From: Solen grandis
Lineage: Eukaryota > Mollusca > Bivalvia > Adapedonta > Solenidae
Assembly: GCA_021229015.1 (NCBI GenBank)
Contig: CM037789.1
Location: 42,460,377 to 42,524,376, forward strand
Length of the DNA stretch: 64,000 nt
Reading direction: 5' to 3'
Positions 51,266-63,071 of this stretch are shown here, in pieces. The translations under genes and the position numbers were made by a program. Position 1 is the stretch's first letter. Every line of letters begins with the position of its first letter. The notes below the pieces were generated by a model, which saw only the letters and a program-made list of their open reading frames with translations, was not told the DNA's origin and ran no database searches.

Positions 51266-53440
51266 CGCGATCACAGTCGTATATATTTTTGTACAACTAT
51301 CATGTGGCGTTCATTTGAGAAATGATCAATCTCTATTTGTGTTTTGTTGTGAATTTAACCAAAGCTTCGAGTTCAGGTGCATATCATTATATCACGAGGG
51401 CGAAGCGCGCTGAGACCTGTGTTTTGTTGCGAATTTACACTCTTTTTTCTTTCTCACAGTATAGGGAGAAAGATTCGAGTCGTATTAGGAGGACCGCGTA
51501 TATTTTTGTGCTATCCAAATATATGAATATCAGCGATATTAATAATGTATGCAAATGATAGTGATATTCTTTTTTGGGCTTTGTAGGGTTGTGTATTGCT
51601 GCTACCGATATAATAAGTTGTGCAATGTGCTTGCAACATACAGTACAGTACAATACATAAAGAAGTTGCTGGTAGTAAAGAAAACAAACCCTCACAAAAT
51701 TTTGGTGAAATATAGCATGTTTGATAACAATCAACATTTTAATAAAATCTTTCATTGTGTATAATAAGCTAAACAGCGTTTAATTTATTTCACAGCTTAA
51801 TGCTTCATTAGGATTGATATGTAGAGGAAAATAAGTCAGTTTATCTAGAAAACATACACATTCAATGGCATAACAAGCGGCGTTGATGGTGATTACGTTC
51901 ACCTGGTTCAGCCTATGAAGTTAGCGCATGCGCGAAAAGTGAATGTGATCCGCCAAGTGGTGGCAAATGAAAAGGGAAAATCTAAATATAGGTTTTATAA
52001 ATCTAAATAAAGTTTCAATACCGTGTGTGACGGTATTGCTTGTGATGGGGATTTTTACATTCAAGGATGGTTGCACTGGGTGAAGTATACACACATATAT
52101 ACATTTAGTTAAAAATCAAATTCTTAGTCAATGACCATTTGTAAACGAACTGCTTTAAATTCTTATTTGTATATGACTAAAATGTGTAATTGTAATTTCA
52201 CTATGTGTACTTATTGTTTTTTATGACTATAAATATGTTTGCTTTTCTCAATAAACGATAATTAAGAGTTGCGTTTTCATTCATTTGTTTTCGTTTGTTT
52301 CATTAATATACAGTAATTAATATTGGGATACTATATCATCCACAAATGGAATTAAAGCATTGTTCATAATTTAATTATCATTGTATTTACTAACAAGGAA
52401 TAAATACCAAAAGCTTTGACAAAAAAATCTTGTTTTGATACAATTATTTACAAAATCTCATTGTGTACAAATTTGAAGAAAAAAAAAGTTGTTAATTTAT
52501 TAAAATCTGACAGCATCATTTATTCTTGTGCTAATCACTAAACTTCATACGAACAAATTCGTTCTTATTCGTAAGTCTGTTGTTCTACATAATGTTTACT
52601 GTGGTTTTATTTTCACAATAAAACATGAAGAAAGATGACCTAGTTTATTGTATTATACAAACAAAACACTTTTTTGTAAAGAAAAATACTATTTTACATC
52701 TGTGAATTTACGCTTATGAATTATTTGTTTTCGTACGAAGTTTAGTGAAACGGGTCCCAGGTGTGTTGCTTTGAAAAACTGTCCATTGTTTTAACTGTGC
52801 TTTAACACTCCTGAAATATCATGAAATTGTAAATTGCCGTTTATCGGTCAAAGTAACATACCAGGTACCTTTTGATGTTAATGGCTAAAATGTTATCTAG
52901 TTATCTCAACGGCGTCAACAATGCCTTGGTACGGCGGTATTACAAACTACAGATCACTACGATGTCAACTTGAACTGTCACAGAGGTGACTTATACCCCC
53001 GCATACTGCTTTGTCACAATATAGAAGTATGTTCTAACTTCTGAAAGCAGTAACTATGGATATCAGTAAAGGGAGAAATTTTTTGAACGAGTCTCATGAA
53101 AGACCAGTCGAAAATGAACCGTGAAATGATTTACCTTTCACACAAAAGATGTATATGTCCGAAACATGGTTGAAATATTATTAATACATGTAGATATGGA
53201 AGTCCTTTTTAGTAATAGTGAACTTGACCATGACCCAACAGCTATACAAAGCGTTAACAAAGCTTTATTTTCACACAAGCTCTATATATTGCGAACTTAC
53301 GATTACATTTCATTCCAGACAATAGTTATCCAGAAAAAATACATTTTGGGGACAGACAGTAAGCTGTAAAAAAGTATATTTTTAGTATAATGACCTCGAT
53401 CGTTACCCATCAGACCCCAAACAACTTATCAAAGCTTATA
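51266..53440. other. Unassigned stretch
   Basis: No gene is supported. AATAAA occurs at about 52250 after an AT-rich stretch. CpG dinucleotides are somewhat more frequent at 51380-51520 and 51880-51960. A foldback element lies at 52535-52748. Confidence 0.45.
52535..52748. mobile_element. Foldback MITE (~214 bp)
   Basis: TCACTAAACTTCATACGAAC at the left is mirrored by TTTTCGTACGAAGTTTAGTGA at the right. The interior is AT-rich and non-coding. Confidence 0.78.
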
Positions 53441-54490
53441 TTCACACGAGCTATACATGTTCAAGACTATATTATGGAATCTCATATATGATAATTTTTT
53501 TTTAGAGAATACAGTTTTTGGTTATATCAGTGACCATGGCTTGTTCATAGTTCATACAGGATGTTCTTATGCTTAAACTGTTATAAATGCCACTTTTGGA
53601 CCTTTTTTTTCATGGCCACATTTGGTACGTTTAAACCGTTGACAAAAAGTCTCAAAATGTGGTAAACAAAAAAAAAATAAAAAAAAAAAAAAAAAAAATG
53701 AAAAAAAAAAAAAAAAAAATTGAATAAAAAGTATCTCGTAGGAGTTACTGTTGTTAGTGACAACTTTTAACTTTCAAAGATTTTTACGCCATTATATCTA
53801 CATTGTATATAACGTACGTAGATTTACGTTATAAACACTACTGATTATATAACAAAACATGATTTAATAATAATAATAATAGTACATAATAAAACACTGC
53901 TATAATAAAATAAATCAAAGTGTTGATAGCGCTGTTTTAGAACAGGGTTTTTTAATATGATGATGTCGCATTTCTCTTAATTATCAAAAATAATTTTATA
54001 AACGAGGGTCCAATTTCAAGCGACGCCAAAAAAAAAACCAAAACAAAAAAACCGCTAATATTGTATTATAAGTGAGTTTGGGTTTATGGCATTGTAATTT
54101 GCCGATATGCCAAATAAAATGAGTTTATGTTTGTTATATATATATCTTTATTTAAACCCGCTTTGTTTTGTTTGTTTCTTGGGTTTAACGTCACACCGAG
54201 AGTATTTCAGTCATTTGGAAACGATGTCTTCTTGAGACAGATATAGTGCTGCTACACTGCAGTATCGCGCCGTAGACATGTGGCATGATACCACACCAAG
54301 TCATATTATCCTGACACCGGGAAAACCAGTCCTGCAACTACCCTTATATACTGAGAGCCAAGGAAGGGAGCTATAACAATACCATTTTTTTAAAGGAATA
54401 CGCTCGGCTGATAACAACTAGGTTTTAATTGAAAGATATTGATGTAAATAAACCAATTTAATTACTCATTTCATTGAATCAATCGTAATA
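53441..54490. repeat. Duplicated ~1-kb segment, first (intact) copy
   Basis: It shares ordered blocks with 55700-56560: CACGAGCT, AGAGAAT, an A-rich tract, TCGTAGG, AACTTTCAAA, AAAACATGATT, GCCGATAT and the SINE. It contains long A/T tracts at 53668-53720 and a SINE at 54160-54400. Confidence 0.75.
54160..54400 (-). mobile_element. SINE copy
   Basis: Minus orientation: the tail is GTTTGTTTCTTGGGTTTAACG on the plus strand, followed by GAGACAGATATAGTGCTGCT, ATGTGGCATGATACCACACC and ACACCGGGAAAACCAGTCCT, all diagnostic SINE blocks. The tRNA-like head is missing. Confidence 0.75.
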
Positions 54491-54572
54491 AGAAAGAAAT
54501 TGCAAGTTAAAGACGTCCATTTACACCAATTTGCTCCGAGACATGGGCGCAGACATTGTTTACGTCTCGTGG

Positions 54573-54623
54573 TCTCGCGAGACTTTTTTTACAACAATCG
54601 TGACGTCACAGACACACTTCCGG
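54573..54623. promoter_or_regulatory. Promoter-like motif cluster
   Basis: Within 51 bp lie TCTCGCGAGA (54573-54582), the CRE palindrome TGACGTCA (54601-54608) and ACTTCCGG (54616-54623, an ETS-type site). All three are well-known core-promoter motifs of animal housekeeping genes, and the patch is CG-richer than its surroundings. No gene start is evident immediately on either side, so its target is unknown. Confidence 0.5.
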
Positions 54624-54808
54624 TTGCGTACATACATTGAAATATAGAAGGGAATTACGTGTGTTGTGGAGAAATTTTACCCCCAAAAAGAAACAGGAAG
54701 GCAAAAAGTAATTATAATTACTTAAAGGGCATTTTAAGTGTATATTTTATTTGAATATGATGAAAATATATTATTAAAAGATTAAACTATGATCATTTTA
54801 TTGTTTTC

Positions 54809-55144
54809 TTACTCGTGAGTGAGAGAGTCTGGAGCCCTCGTCCTATGACCTTTGTATGCCAGAATGGTAATGAATGCAACTTCTAAAACAGAATCATTCA
54901 GAACTAAGGTGTGAAAGTCCGTATGGTCCGTAATGCACGTAAGTTCATCTAAATTTCCAACAACCAAGTCACTCGATTTGCAACATACATTTTCCATATT
55001 GGATGGCATCATAACACAGTTATCACACAGACAAAAGTCCTCAGCACATAAATATTCCTCCTCCCGTACGTCATTGTCTTGAAGCAGTTGCAGCTCTTCC
55101 TCAGTATATTCGGGCTCAAAGTCGTAAGGAACTATACACTCCAT
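54809..55144 (-). CDS. P2X7-type C-terminal cysteine domain protein (exon or short gene)
   Basis: An open frame of 111 residues starts MECIVPYDFEPEYTEEELQL. It carries a cysteine cluster, C-x4-C-x-C-x2-C, MP, then N-VCC, followed by CITDHTDFHTLVLNDSVLEV. This is the arrangement of the zinc-binding cytoplasmic tail domain of the P2X7 receptor, which in many invertebrates occurs without a channel domain (established for the family). The domain usually continues past this point with a tryptophan/arginine-rich part ending near IPSCVV; here the frame diverges after ITILAYK into GHRTRAPDSLTHE. So a donor (AAAG|GTCATA or ACGA|GTAAGA) may end the exon, or the copy is truncated. An AATAAA (plus-strand 54797-54802) lies just after the stop. 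No next exon was found to the left. Confidence 0.65.
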   Translation of the reverse strand: MECIVPYDFEPEYTEEELQLLQDNDVREEEYLCAEDFCLCDNCVMMPSNMENVCCKSSDLVVGNLDELTCITDHTDFHTLVLNDSVLEVAFITILAYKGHRTRAPDSLTHE

Positions 55145-55705
55145 TTTAAGAAATATCTCAAAAACTTTATTAAACTTCCTGCTATAGTGATCGAACCATA
55201 ACTAAAGTCAATACCCCTTGTCACGCAATCATTTATGCACATTCTCACAAACATCGCTATTTTAATTGCGCAAATCATTACAGCAATTATCAACAATTTT
55301 TAAACAGTTTTTAATCAAACATATGAATATATATAAGGGGCGGTAATCTAATTGCAATGACGGTAACTGTGAAATACTATAGAGACGAATCAAAGGGACA
55401 CCGTGTTGTAATTATGATTAACACACCTAATTGCTTGCAATTTAGCAAAATAATGTAAATTATGCTAACTACTTTCTGTATATCACACTAACATGAGCTC
55501 ATTGCGATACGATACTTTTACTTATATATATTTATTTAAACAGACTTTTTCCGTAAAATAGCATAATATAGATTATTATAATATAAAACGTGGATTCAAC
55601 ACTTTTCTTTCATATTTATATAATGCATTTAGTATGTTTGTGGTGATGATTATACTCTACATGTCCGTTTCAGTAAACTCATCAATTCAGTTATATGTCG
55701 ACACG
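55145..55705. other. Region upstream of the P2X7-like exon
   Basis: AT-rich, with a TATATATAAG-like element near 55327 on the plus strand. No coding support. Confidence 0.4.
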
Positions 55706-56560
55706 AGCTTACGTTCGTTTTATGGCCATAGTTTTTATTAGAGAATGCGATTTTATACATGACTGCTTGTCTAGTTACAAAGGATTTTCTATGATTAAAC
55801 TTTATCAACCATTTTAACCCACACAACGTTTTCAAAACCGTTGCAAGAATTCAAGGTAAACAATGACAAAAGATGATAATAGAAAAAAAAAAATTAAAAA
55901 GTCTCGTAGGCAAATTATGTTTAATGACAGCTTTAACTTTCAAATATTTTTTTACGATTGATTCAATTGTAAATAGACGAATTTAATTGTTATAAACATA
56001 CTGATTTTAATAAAACATGATTGTAATAAGTAATATTAATGCTTTATAAAACACTCTATAATCAATCAATCAAGTCGTGATACGTGTTTAGAACGGGTTT
56101 TTATAGTGACGCATTTACAAATTATAAAATAATTAAAAGATGGGTCCATAGCGACGAAAAAAAACTAAACAAAAAATCTTCACAAATATATGTATTAAAA
56201 TTGGAAATGTCATTCAATTGCCGATATCAATAAAAGAGTTTTGTATGTTATAATATTCTTTATTTAAGCCGCTTGTGTTTGTTTCTTTTAACGACACTGA
56301 GGTATTTCCGGTCATGGAACGAAGTCCTCGAACAGCTCACCGCCCCCAAATGGGCAGATCCACACCAAGTCATATTATTACACAAAACCATCCTGAACTA
56401 CACAAACTGAAATAGCAAGGAGCTAATAACAATAACCATTTTAAACGATTTATTCCGTAAACAACCTAAGCCCAAAGCATTCATCAAATATTAAGGAATA
56501 CCTCGCTGAAACAAAACTAACATACAAGACTGTCATTAAAATCAACTTATTACATGACCA
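55706..56560. repeat. Duplicated segment, second copy with many small deletions
   Basis: Collinear with 53441-54490 but about 200 bp shorter. Short losses are spread throughout, for example TAAAACACTGCTATAATAAA against TAAAACACTCTATAATCAAT. The SINE inside (56265-56450) is equally eroded. The density of small gaps is more like an unpolished read than ordinary divergence. Confidence 0.7.
56265..56450 (-). mobile_element. Eroded SINE copy inside the duplicated segment
   Basis: It retains GTTTGTTTCTTTTAACGACA and CCACACCAAGTCATATTATT in the order seen at 54160-54400, with numerous indels. Confidence 0.6.
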
Positions 56561-56794
56561 ATTAAGCTAAATCGTTTCACTATATATGGCTTATGTTAGC
56601 TAATTTATACACTGCGAGTTTTGCGACTTAGAGGGACAAGTCCACTACCAAGGTTAACTACGTTTTCTCAAGACTCACAACTGCTTAGTTTTTATGTTTA
56701 AATTTTTTAACTTGAGTTTTTTTTTATGTTTAAATAAGTAGATTGAATTGTTATTTGCCAACTGACAATCATGCATAAAGATATGTAAGATAAG

Positions 56795-59500
56795 ATATAT
56801 AGTGATTGCTGGTGACTTTAATATTAATTTACTTAACTCTCATTCTAATAAAATCACCCGCTTGATTGATTCCTATAACGCAATACAATTAATCAAAGAA
56901 CCTACCTATTTCACCGAACATTCTTCGTCACTGATTGACTTACTCATAGTAAAAAACCCTGAGAATGTCATTTCTAGTTTCACATCTGAACAATTTATTC
57001 CTGATCTTGTTCGTTATCACTGCCCAATAGTAGTAATTCTTAAATTTAATAAACCGAAAATAAAAGCACACAAAAGGAAAATTTTGAAATATTTTGAAGC
57101 TGCTTTTGACAGTTTTAGAGCTGAATTAGCAAAAGTTAATTGGGGAAACATTCTAAAGTGTGCAAACATTGATGAAGCTACCGATCTTTTAACCGAATCC
57201 ATAACATCATCAGCATCTAAATCTATTCCGTCAAAACTTGTTACTATCCGACCCGATAATGTTCCTTGGTTTACAACCAATCTTCGTAAACTCATACGCC
57301 AACGAAATAAATTATTTAGGAAAGCAAAAGTTATGAAAACTGAACAACATTGGTTGAAGTTTAAACTTAAACGCAATGAGGTTACCAAAGAAATAAGAAA
57401 AGCTAAATCATTATACCATAACAAAATTATCGATCAAATTAATTCTGGAATACTTGACGTTAAAGATTGGTTTAAACTTACTAAAAAACTGTTAAACAGG
57501 CCGAAATCAAACGAAATTCCATCTCTCTCTTATGCTGACATTGATGCAAATGAAAATATTGACAAAGTCAATTTACTTAATTCCTTTTTCTGCAAACAAA
57601 GTACTATAAATGATGAAAACCATATCTTGCCCGATGTGTATCCTTTTTCTGAGTGCACTTTATCCAATATTGTTATCTCAACACAAAATGTTATAGATGC
57701 AATCTCACTTTTCAATCCTTCTAAAGCATGTGGTCCTGATATGTTAAATCCTAATCTTCTAAAAGAAGGCTGTGACATTCTTGCTCAACCGTTATCTGTT
57801 TTCTTCAACAATCTTCTTTTCAAATCCATATTTCCATCTAAATGGAAGTGTGCTAATGTAATTCCTGTCTCCAAAAAGGCATCCCTAGTGATCCACAGAA
57901 TTATCGCCCTATTTCTTTACTTAGTTGTCTAGGAAAACTAATGGAACATTGCGTCCATAAACATATATATAACTACGTTTCAATGAATAGTCTTCTTTCT
58001 AATTGTCAGTCTGGTTTTATTCGAGGAGATTCTACTGTTAATCAGTTACTTGTCACTTACAACGATATTTGCAAGGCCTTAGATGATGGGTGGAAGTCCG
58101 AGCCGTTTTTTGTGACATCTCAAAAGCGTTCGATCGTGTCTGGCATAAAGGCCTTCTTTTCAAGCTCCAACATATTGGAATCAGGGGCAAACTACTGGCC
58201 TGGTTCAAATCATATCTCTGTTTACGTAAGCAAAGAGTTGTCTATGCAAATGTACATTCGAAATGGTCAAATATCAATTCTGGTATTCCTCAAGGCCAAT
58301 ATTAGGCCCATTACTTTTTTTAATCTTTATAAACGATATTGTTAATGTTATTCAGTCAAATATGAGACTCTTTGCAGATGACACAAGCCTGTATATTATA
58401 GTTGACGACCCAATTTCTACCGCCGTGGCTATGAATCGCGATCTAGACTCCATTCTTAACTGGTCGGGAACATGGCTTGTCTCTTTCAACCCTTCAAAAA
58501 CTGTTACTTTAACTTTTTCACGCAAGGTAATCAAACCAAATCACCCTGATCTCTACTTCAACAACATATTGCTCCGACCTGTCTCTTAACACAAGCATCT
58601 TGGTCTTACTTTCTCCGCTTCTGGTAAATGGGACTGTCATATAAGAACGATTGTTGATAAAAAGAATCGGCATGCTTAGATCACTCAAATATTTCCTGAA
58701 TAGGCATTGTTTACTTAAGCTCTATATTATCTTTATTAGACCTCTCTTAGAATATGGGGATGTAGTCTGGGACAATTCTTCAGAACAGCTAAAACGGGAA
58801 ATAGAATCAGTTCAAATTGAAGCTGCTCGCATAATTTCAGGAGCAACTAAATACTGCAATATTAAAACATTATATAATGAATTAAATCTTGAACCATAAG
58901 AGAACTCACCTACCTATACAAAATGAAATTTTTTAATGCCCCTCCTTATCTTTGCGACTTACTTCCTAATCCAGTTGAACACAGCTATACCCTTAGAAAT
59001 AACCAATTAATCCCACCAGTATCCTGTAAAACACAACAATACAAAACTTCCTTTCTTCCGTCAGCTATCAGCGATTGGAACTCCTTTCCAACTTCCATCA
59101 CTTCCAAAACTTCACTTTCTTCTTTCAAGTCATCCTTGAGCCCAGCTTCCAAAAAGACCAACCCTTTATTTAATATAGGATCTAGAAAACACCAGATTCT
59201 TCAAACGCGATTACGATTATCATGTAGTGCACTTAATCACGATCTTCATCGCCGATCCCTTATTGAATCGCCTTTCTGCTCATGTGGAGAACTTGAGACT
59301 GTCGCTCATTATCTTCTCTTTTGTCCAAACTACTTTTTGCAGAGACAGGATATGCTTTCCGACCTTCCTTGTCCACCTATCCTTAACAAACTTTTATTTG
59401 GAAGTGACACTCTATCTTTTGAACAAAATAAGATCATCTTCATAAAGGTACATCATTATATTGAGGCGGCACATCGCTTTCTCCTAATCTAATATAAAAG
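56795..59500 (+). mobile_element. 5'-truncated Jockey-like LINE (non-LTR retrotransposon)
   Basis: It begins within the apurinic endonuclease domain (last conserved block GDFNIN, 56811 on), continues through a full reverse transcriptase domain and ends in a C-terminal cysteine/histidine region. No LTRs are present. A T-rich TTTC microsatellite follows the coding part. Target-site duplications were not found. The order EN-RT-zinc region without RNase H fits the Jockey/CR1 group. Confidence 0.85.
56802..59492 (+). pseudogene. Reverse transcriptase ORF of the LINE, disrupted
   Basis: Block 1 (56802-57932) holds the endonuclease end (GDFNIN, SLIDLLIV) and the RT start (KACGPDMLNPNLLKEG, PSKWKCANVIPV). 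Block 2 (about 57880-58090) has YRPISLLSCLGKLME and a QSGFIRGDST motif. Block 3 (58090-58305) has VFCDISKAFDRVWHKGL and GIPQG. Block 4 (58263-58589) has the catalytic FADD motif (58371-58382). Blocks 5 and 6 carry RPLLEYGDVVWDN and a CSCGELETVAHYLLFC zinc-type cluster. Frames change near 57880, 58090 and 58300, a stop follows near 58587, and further breaks lie near 58660 and 58897. It is not functional as assembled; some breaks may be sequence errors. Confidence 0.85.
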
Positions 59501-59534
59501 AACACTACTTGCGGGACCTCAAGATTATTTGTGT

Positions 59535-59565
59535 TTTCTTTCTTTCTTTCTTTCTTTCTTTTTTA
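59535..59565. repeat. TTTC microsatellite
   Basis: About six TTTC units after the LINE coding region, possibly the LINE 3' tail expanded. Confidence 0.8.
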
Positions 59566-59636
59566 ATGCTTATTCAAGCTCTTTTTCAGTTTTCAGCCGT
59601 TCACTATTGTACACTTATTGACGACGAATATCAAAT

Positions 59637-59704
59637 GCGTGTGTGTGTGTGTGTGTGTGTGCGTGCGTTCGTGTGTGCGCGCGTGTGTGTATGTGTGTGT
59701 GTGT
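59637..59704. repeat. GT microsatellite
   Basis: About 68 bp of (GT)n with CG-containing interruptions (GCGTGCG, GCGCGCG). Confidence 0.9.
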
Positions 59705-61427
59705 AAAAATTAAAGCACTTTGTTTCACAGACTAGATCAGTTATTGTAAAATAACCTTGCCAGAACACTTATTGTGTAAATACCCTAAGGAGAGGGTCCT
59801 CGATAAGTCTCCTGACTTCCGAACTCTTCGGTTGTTAACCAAGATTTCACTGGTTCAAGAAATAATTCAAAATCCATTTCATACAGCTTAACGCCGAAAC
59901 CGTTCCGACTCTTGCCGTCCAGGAATCATAAAACATTTATATCGCTGAACAGTGATATGAGCAACTCCACTCTTTAATCACGCATCGTATATGTCTGAGT
60001 TGAATGGTTAATATAATCGGGGTGGTTCTAGAGGGATAAATATTTTAATAAACAAGAGTTGTCTGATGTCTGATGTACAGTAAATTATAATCCACTATAT
60101 GTTGTGAATGTCATTAAAAAATCATAATTATGTCAAAATGATAGCCGGGTATATGAAAGATGGCTGTTGGCTTGAGATAATGACCCCCAACACGGGTATG
60201 TTTCAATCTTACTCCCCTGTAGTTATAAATACATGAACTTGCACTTACAATTTCAACAAAAGGATATTTAAGTTTGATGTTTAAATAAAATGCTGACATG
60301 TATTTAAGTCCAATGGTCTTATCTTTGATAAGTGTTCAACGATGAAAATAACTGAAAAAGTTTGAGTTACATGTACAGAGTTACAGTGGAAATACGGGCA
60401 TGGGCAAACATTTCTCCTAAGCCCCCAAACAGTGTTGCCATACAACGTTGTATATGGCGTCATTTTAAGTTTTTAAATTTTGCCTTGATTCGGAAGAGAA
60501 TACTGCTGGAAGTGTTTTATATTTCACCAATTTTAATGTGATATAGCGCATGCGAAGCGGAAAAATTGTGCTATACACAAAGGCCCAAATTATGTTTTAA
60601 TGAGCAAAAAGAAAGTTTTAATGTAGAGGTTCAATGCTGTAAAATATTGTACTGATATAAGTTGCAGAATGATGTTGTCAAATTCAGAAAATGACGAAAA
60701 AATAAAGAAAAAAGAAAAAGATCTGGAAAAACTTTAGGCAAGTTTATATTGGGTCAGAGCGTAGCAAGTCTATCAAGCTTGATGATGGCAGTACATCTGA
60801 TGATATCAAATGGAAAAATGAATTGTGTAACTGCTCAACACAAGTTATAGTTTTAACAAACCATTTCACCGGGGAATCGGCAACGTCCGGTATAATTCGC
60901 TGATTTAAATTGACCAATCAGTGACTGGGAAACATCTCAAAACGTATGTTTATTTCCCATTGAACAATGTAGATCAGGTGTCCGAGAAGTGCTTGTTTAT
61001 TTACGTATTTCGGAGGGAAATGGTCTATTTTAGTTCTATTTTAACATCGACAAGTACAACCCGTTCATATCTTGATGTAAATATGTTTTTTGAGTTATTT
61101 AATAGTTATTTAACACAGGATTATGCCAGGGATGTTAATCATCTATTGTTCTGTTAAATATCTTTAACAATGACCTGAATTGCAACATAAGATTTTGCGC
61201 CGTTTATCTTGACATTTTTAATGTTGCGCTCCAAAAGAATCATGCACCAAAACGAAGTGCGAAATAATAAACGACGACAAAATGTAATTAATGCCAAGTC
61301 AAGTGGTCAGTTCTTATATGGATTGTATATTGTGCATCGTGTGTTTTATTGTATTGCCATTATATTGCTTTCATTTAATACTGCTCATACATATCCTATA
61401 CATAGCATCGAAAAAACAACCAAGTCG
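59705..61427. other. Unassigned stretch
   Basis: No exon, RNA gene or repeat is recognised. Short open frames at 60921-61157 and 61209-61430 lack splice or homology support. Confidence 0.45.
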
Positions 61428-61675
61428 TAAAAAATGGCACTGGTATATCTCCCTTGCCTGGCGTACAGCATATAAATGTAGTTCCAGGACTGGTTTGCCC
61501 GGTGTCAGGATAATGTGACTGTTTGTGGTATCATGCTACATGTCTACGGCATGATACTGCAGTATGGCAGCACTATATCTGTCTCAAGTAGACATCGTCT
61601 CCAAATAACTTAAATATTTTCGGTGGGACGTTAAACCCAATAAATAAACAAACAAACAAACAAACTAACAAACAA
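61428..61675 (+). mobile_element. SINE copy, plus strand, with (AAAC)n tail
   Basis: It carries GTAGTTCCAGGACTGGTTTG, CCCGGTGTCAGGATAATG, ATGCTACATGTCTACGGCAT, GTCTCAAGTAGACATCGTCT and TCGGTGGGACGTTAAACCC, then AATAAATAAACAAACAAACA. The complete 3' end defines the family's tail. The tRNA-like head is absent or diverged. Confidence 0.8.
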
Positions 61676-63030
61676 AAAACAACATAGCTCACCTCTAAGG
61701 TTAACATTCGAATGTTGAACATACAGAAATAAGTGATCTGATAATCTCGTACTGACTTTTATGCAAGATAAAACAAAAATATATAAACCAAATATGAATG
61801 ATTATTTTGGCCCTGATGGGAATTTAACATATTAAACAGACGTAATGTACGTCACGGAAAGTGATTAAAAGGATATCTTGAAACTAAGTATAAAATATGA
61901 ATTGCATTGTATGCATAAAATAGGAATACATGACGGGTGCATTCAAGCTGTCTGTAATAATACCCTGATCAAGAAGCCAATGCTTTGATAGTTTGCATCT
62001 TTGATCAGTAAGCTTCACGGAATAAAGTGTTTAAATTTTATAAACACGTCTGAGTTGTACGAAAGCCTATTGAGTTCAAATTCTTAACAAAAAAGTTGTT
62101 GCATATATCTTGCTTAGAAAGAACAAATTCATTACACAACACAACGTTAGAAAAAAAAGAATACGGTCAAAGTCACATGAAGGTATACACCGTATGGGAG
62201 AGACACCGGATATTGGTACGAAGTGAAGCGAGAGAAAGTCGAAATCAACTTGACCAATAGGCAAATTTTATCGAACTAATTACATTTCTAGAAATTTGAC
62301 ATGCACCATCTTATAATATGCCCAGTACTGTTGTTTTTTTACTACATATATATAGACGAAGAAAGGAAAGATATTTTCTTAACCTTTGCATGATTATAGA
62401 GAATTACACTAGCGTAAGCGGTAAACTGATCAGTTAGGCAAAATACTATGAATTAAGATTGTGTGACGTATCCCTGTTGCGGACAAACGGAAATTCACTA
62501 TACTAGTACATGATGTTCAGCAGTTCACGCCCCTCTGTTATGTAATGTCCTTGCTTACTCTAACAAGTATATGGCCAATAAATCACAGCAAAATGATATA
62601 TTAGCTAACAAGATCCATTCGATACAGAAAATCAATAAAACAGTTCCTAATTACAAGCCACTTGTATTCCTCCTTAACTGTTCCAGTTCATGCTTAATGC
62701 AACATTAGGACTCCCAATCCTTTGATTTTTATAATGATTTTGTTTAGGATGTAACTTCTCCACAACATTTTTAAATGCTTTTTTTTTATTGGCCATTGGC
62801 TTGGCTTGGAGTAATACCCCAAGATCACGGTACCCCACCTTATTTCATCTTCTAAATACTTAAACATTTTTACCTCATCTAAAGAGCATTGTCGACAGCG
62901 ACTTCAAACACATGATTTACATTTTGTTCCACCACAGGCAGGTTTTTCTTTTTGGAACAACGTACCGTTAACCCATGGAAACTTAAGTATCCAGTTAACA
63001 TCTTCACCAAAAGATTATTCATATGCAGTG

Positions 63031-63071
<41 letters not shown>

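Noticed and set aside
53581..53763. Phe-rich minus-strand frame
   Set aside because: It is only the translation of the long A-tracts at 53668-53720.
59509..59706. Frame rich in CVCVCV
   Set aside because: It is a translation of TTTC and GT microsatellites.
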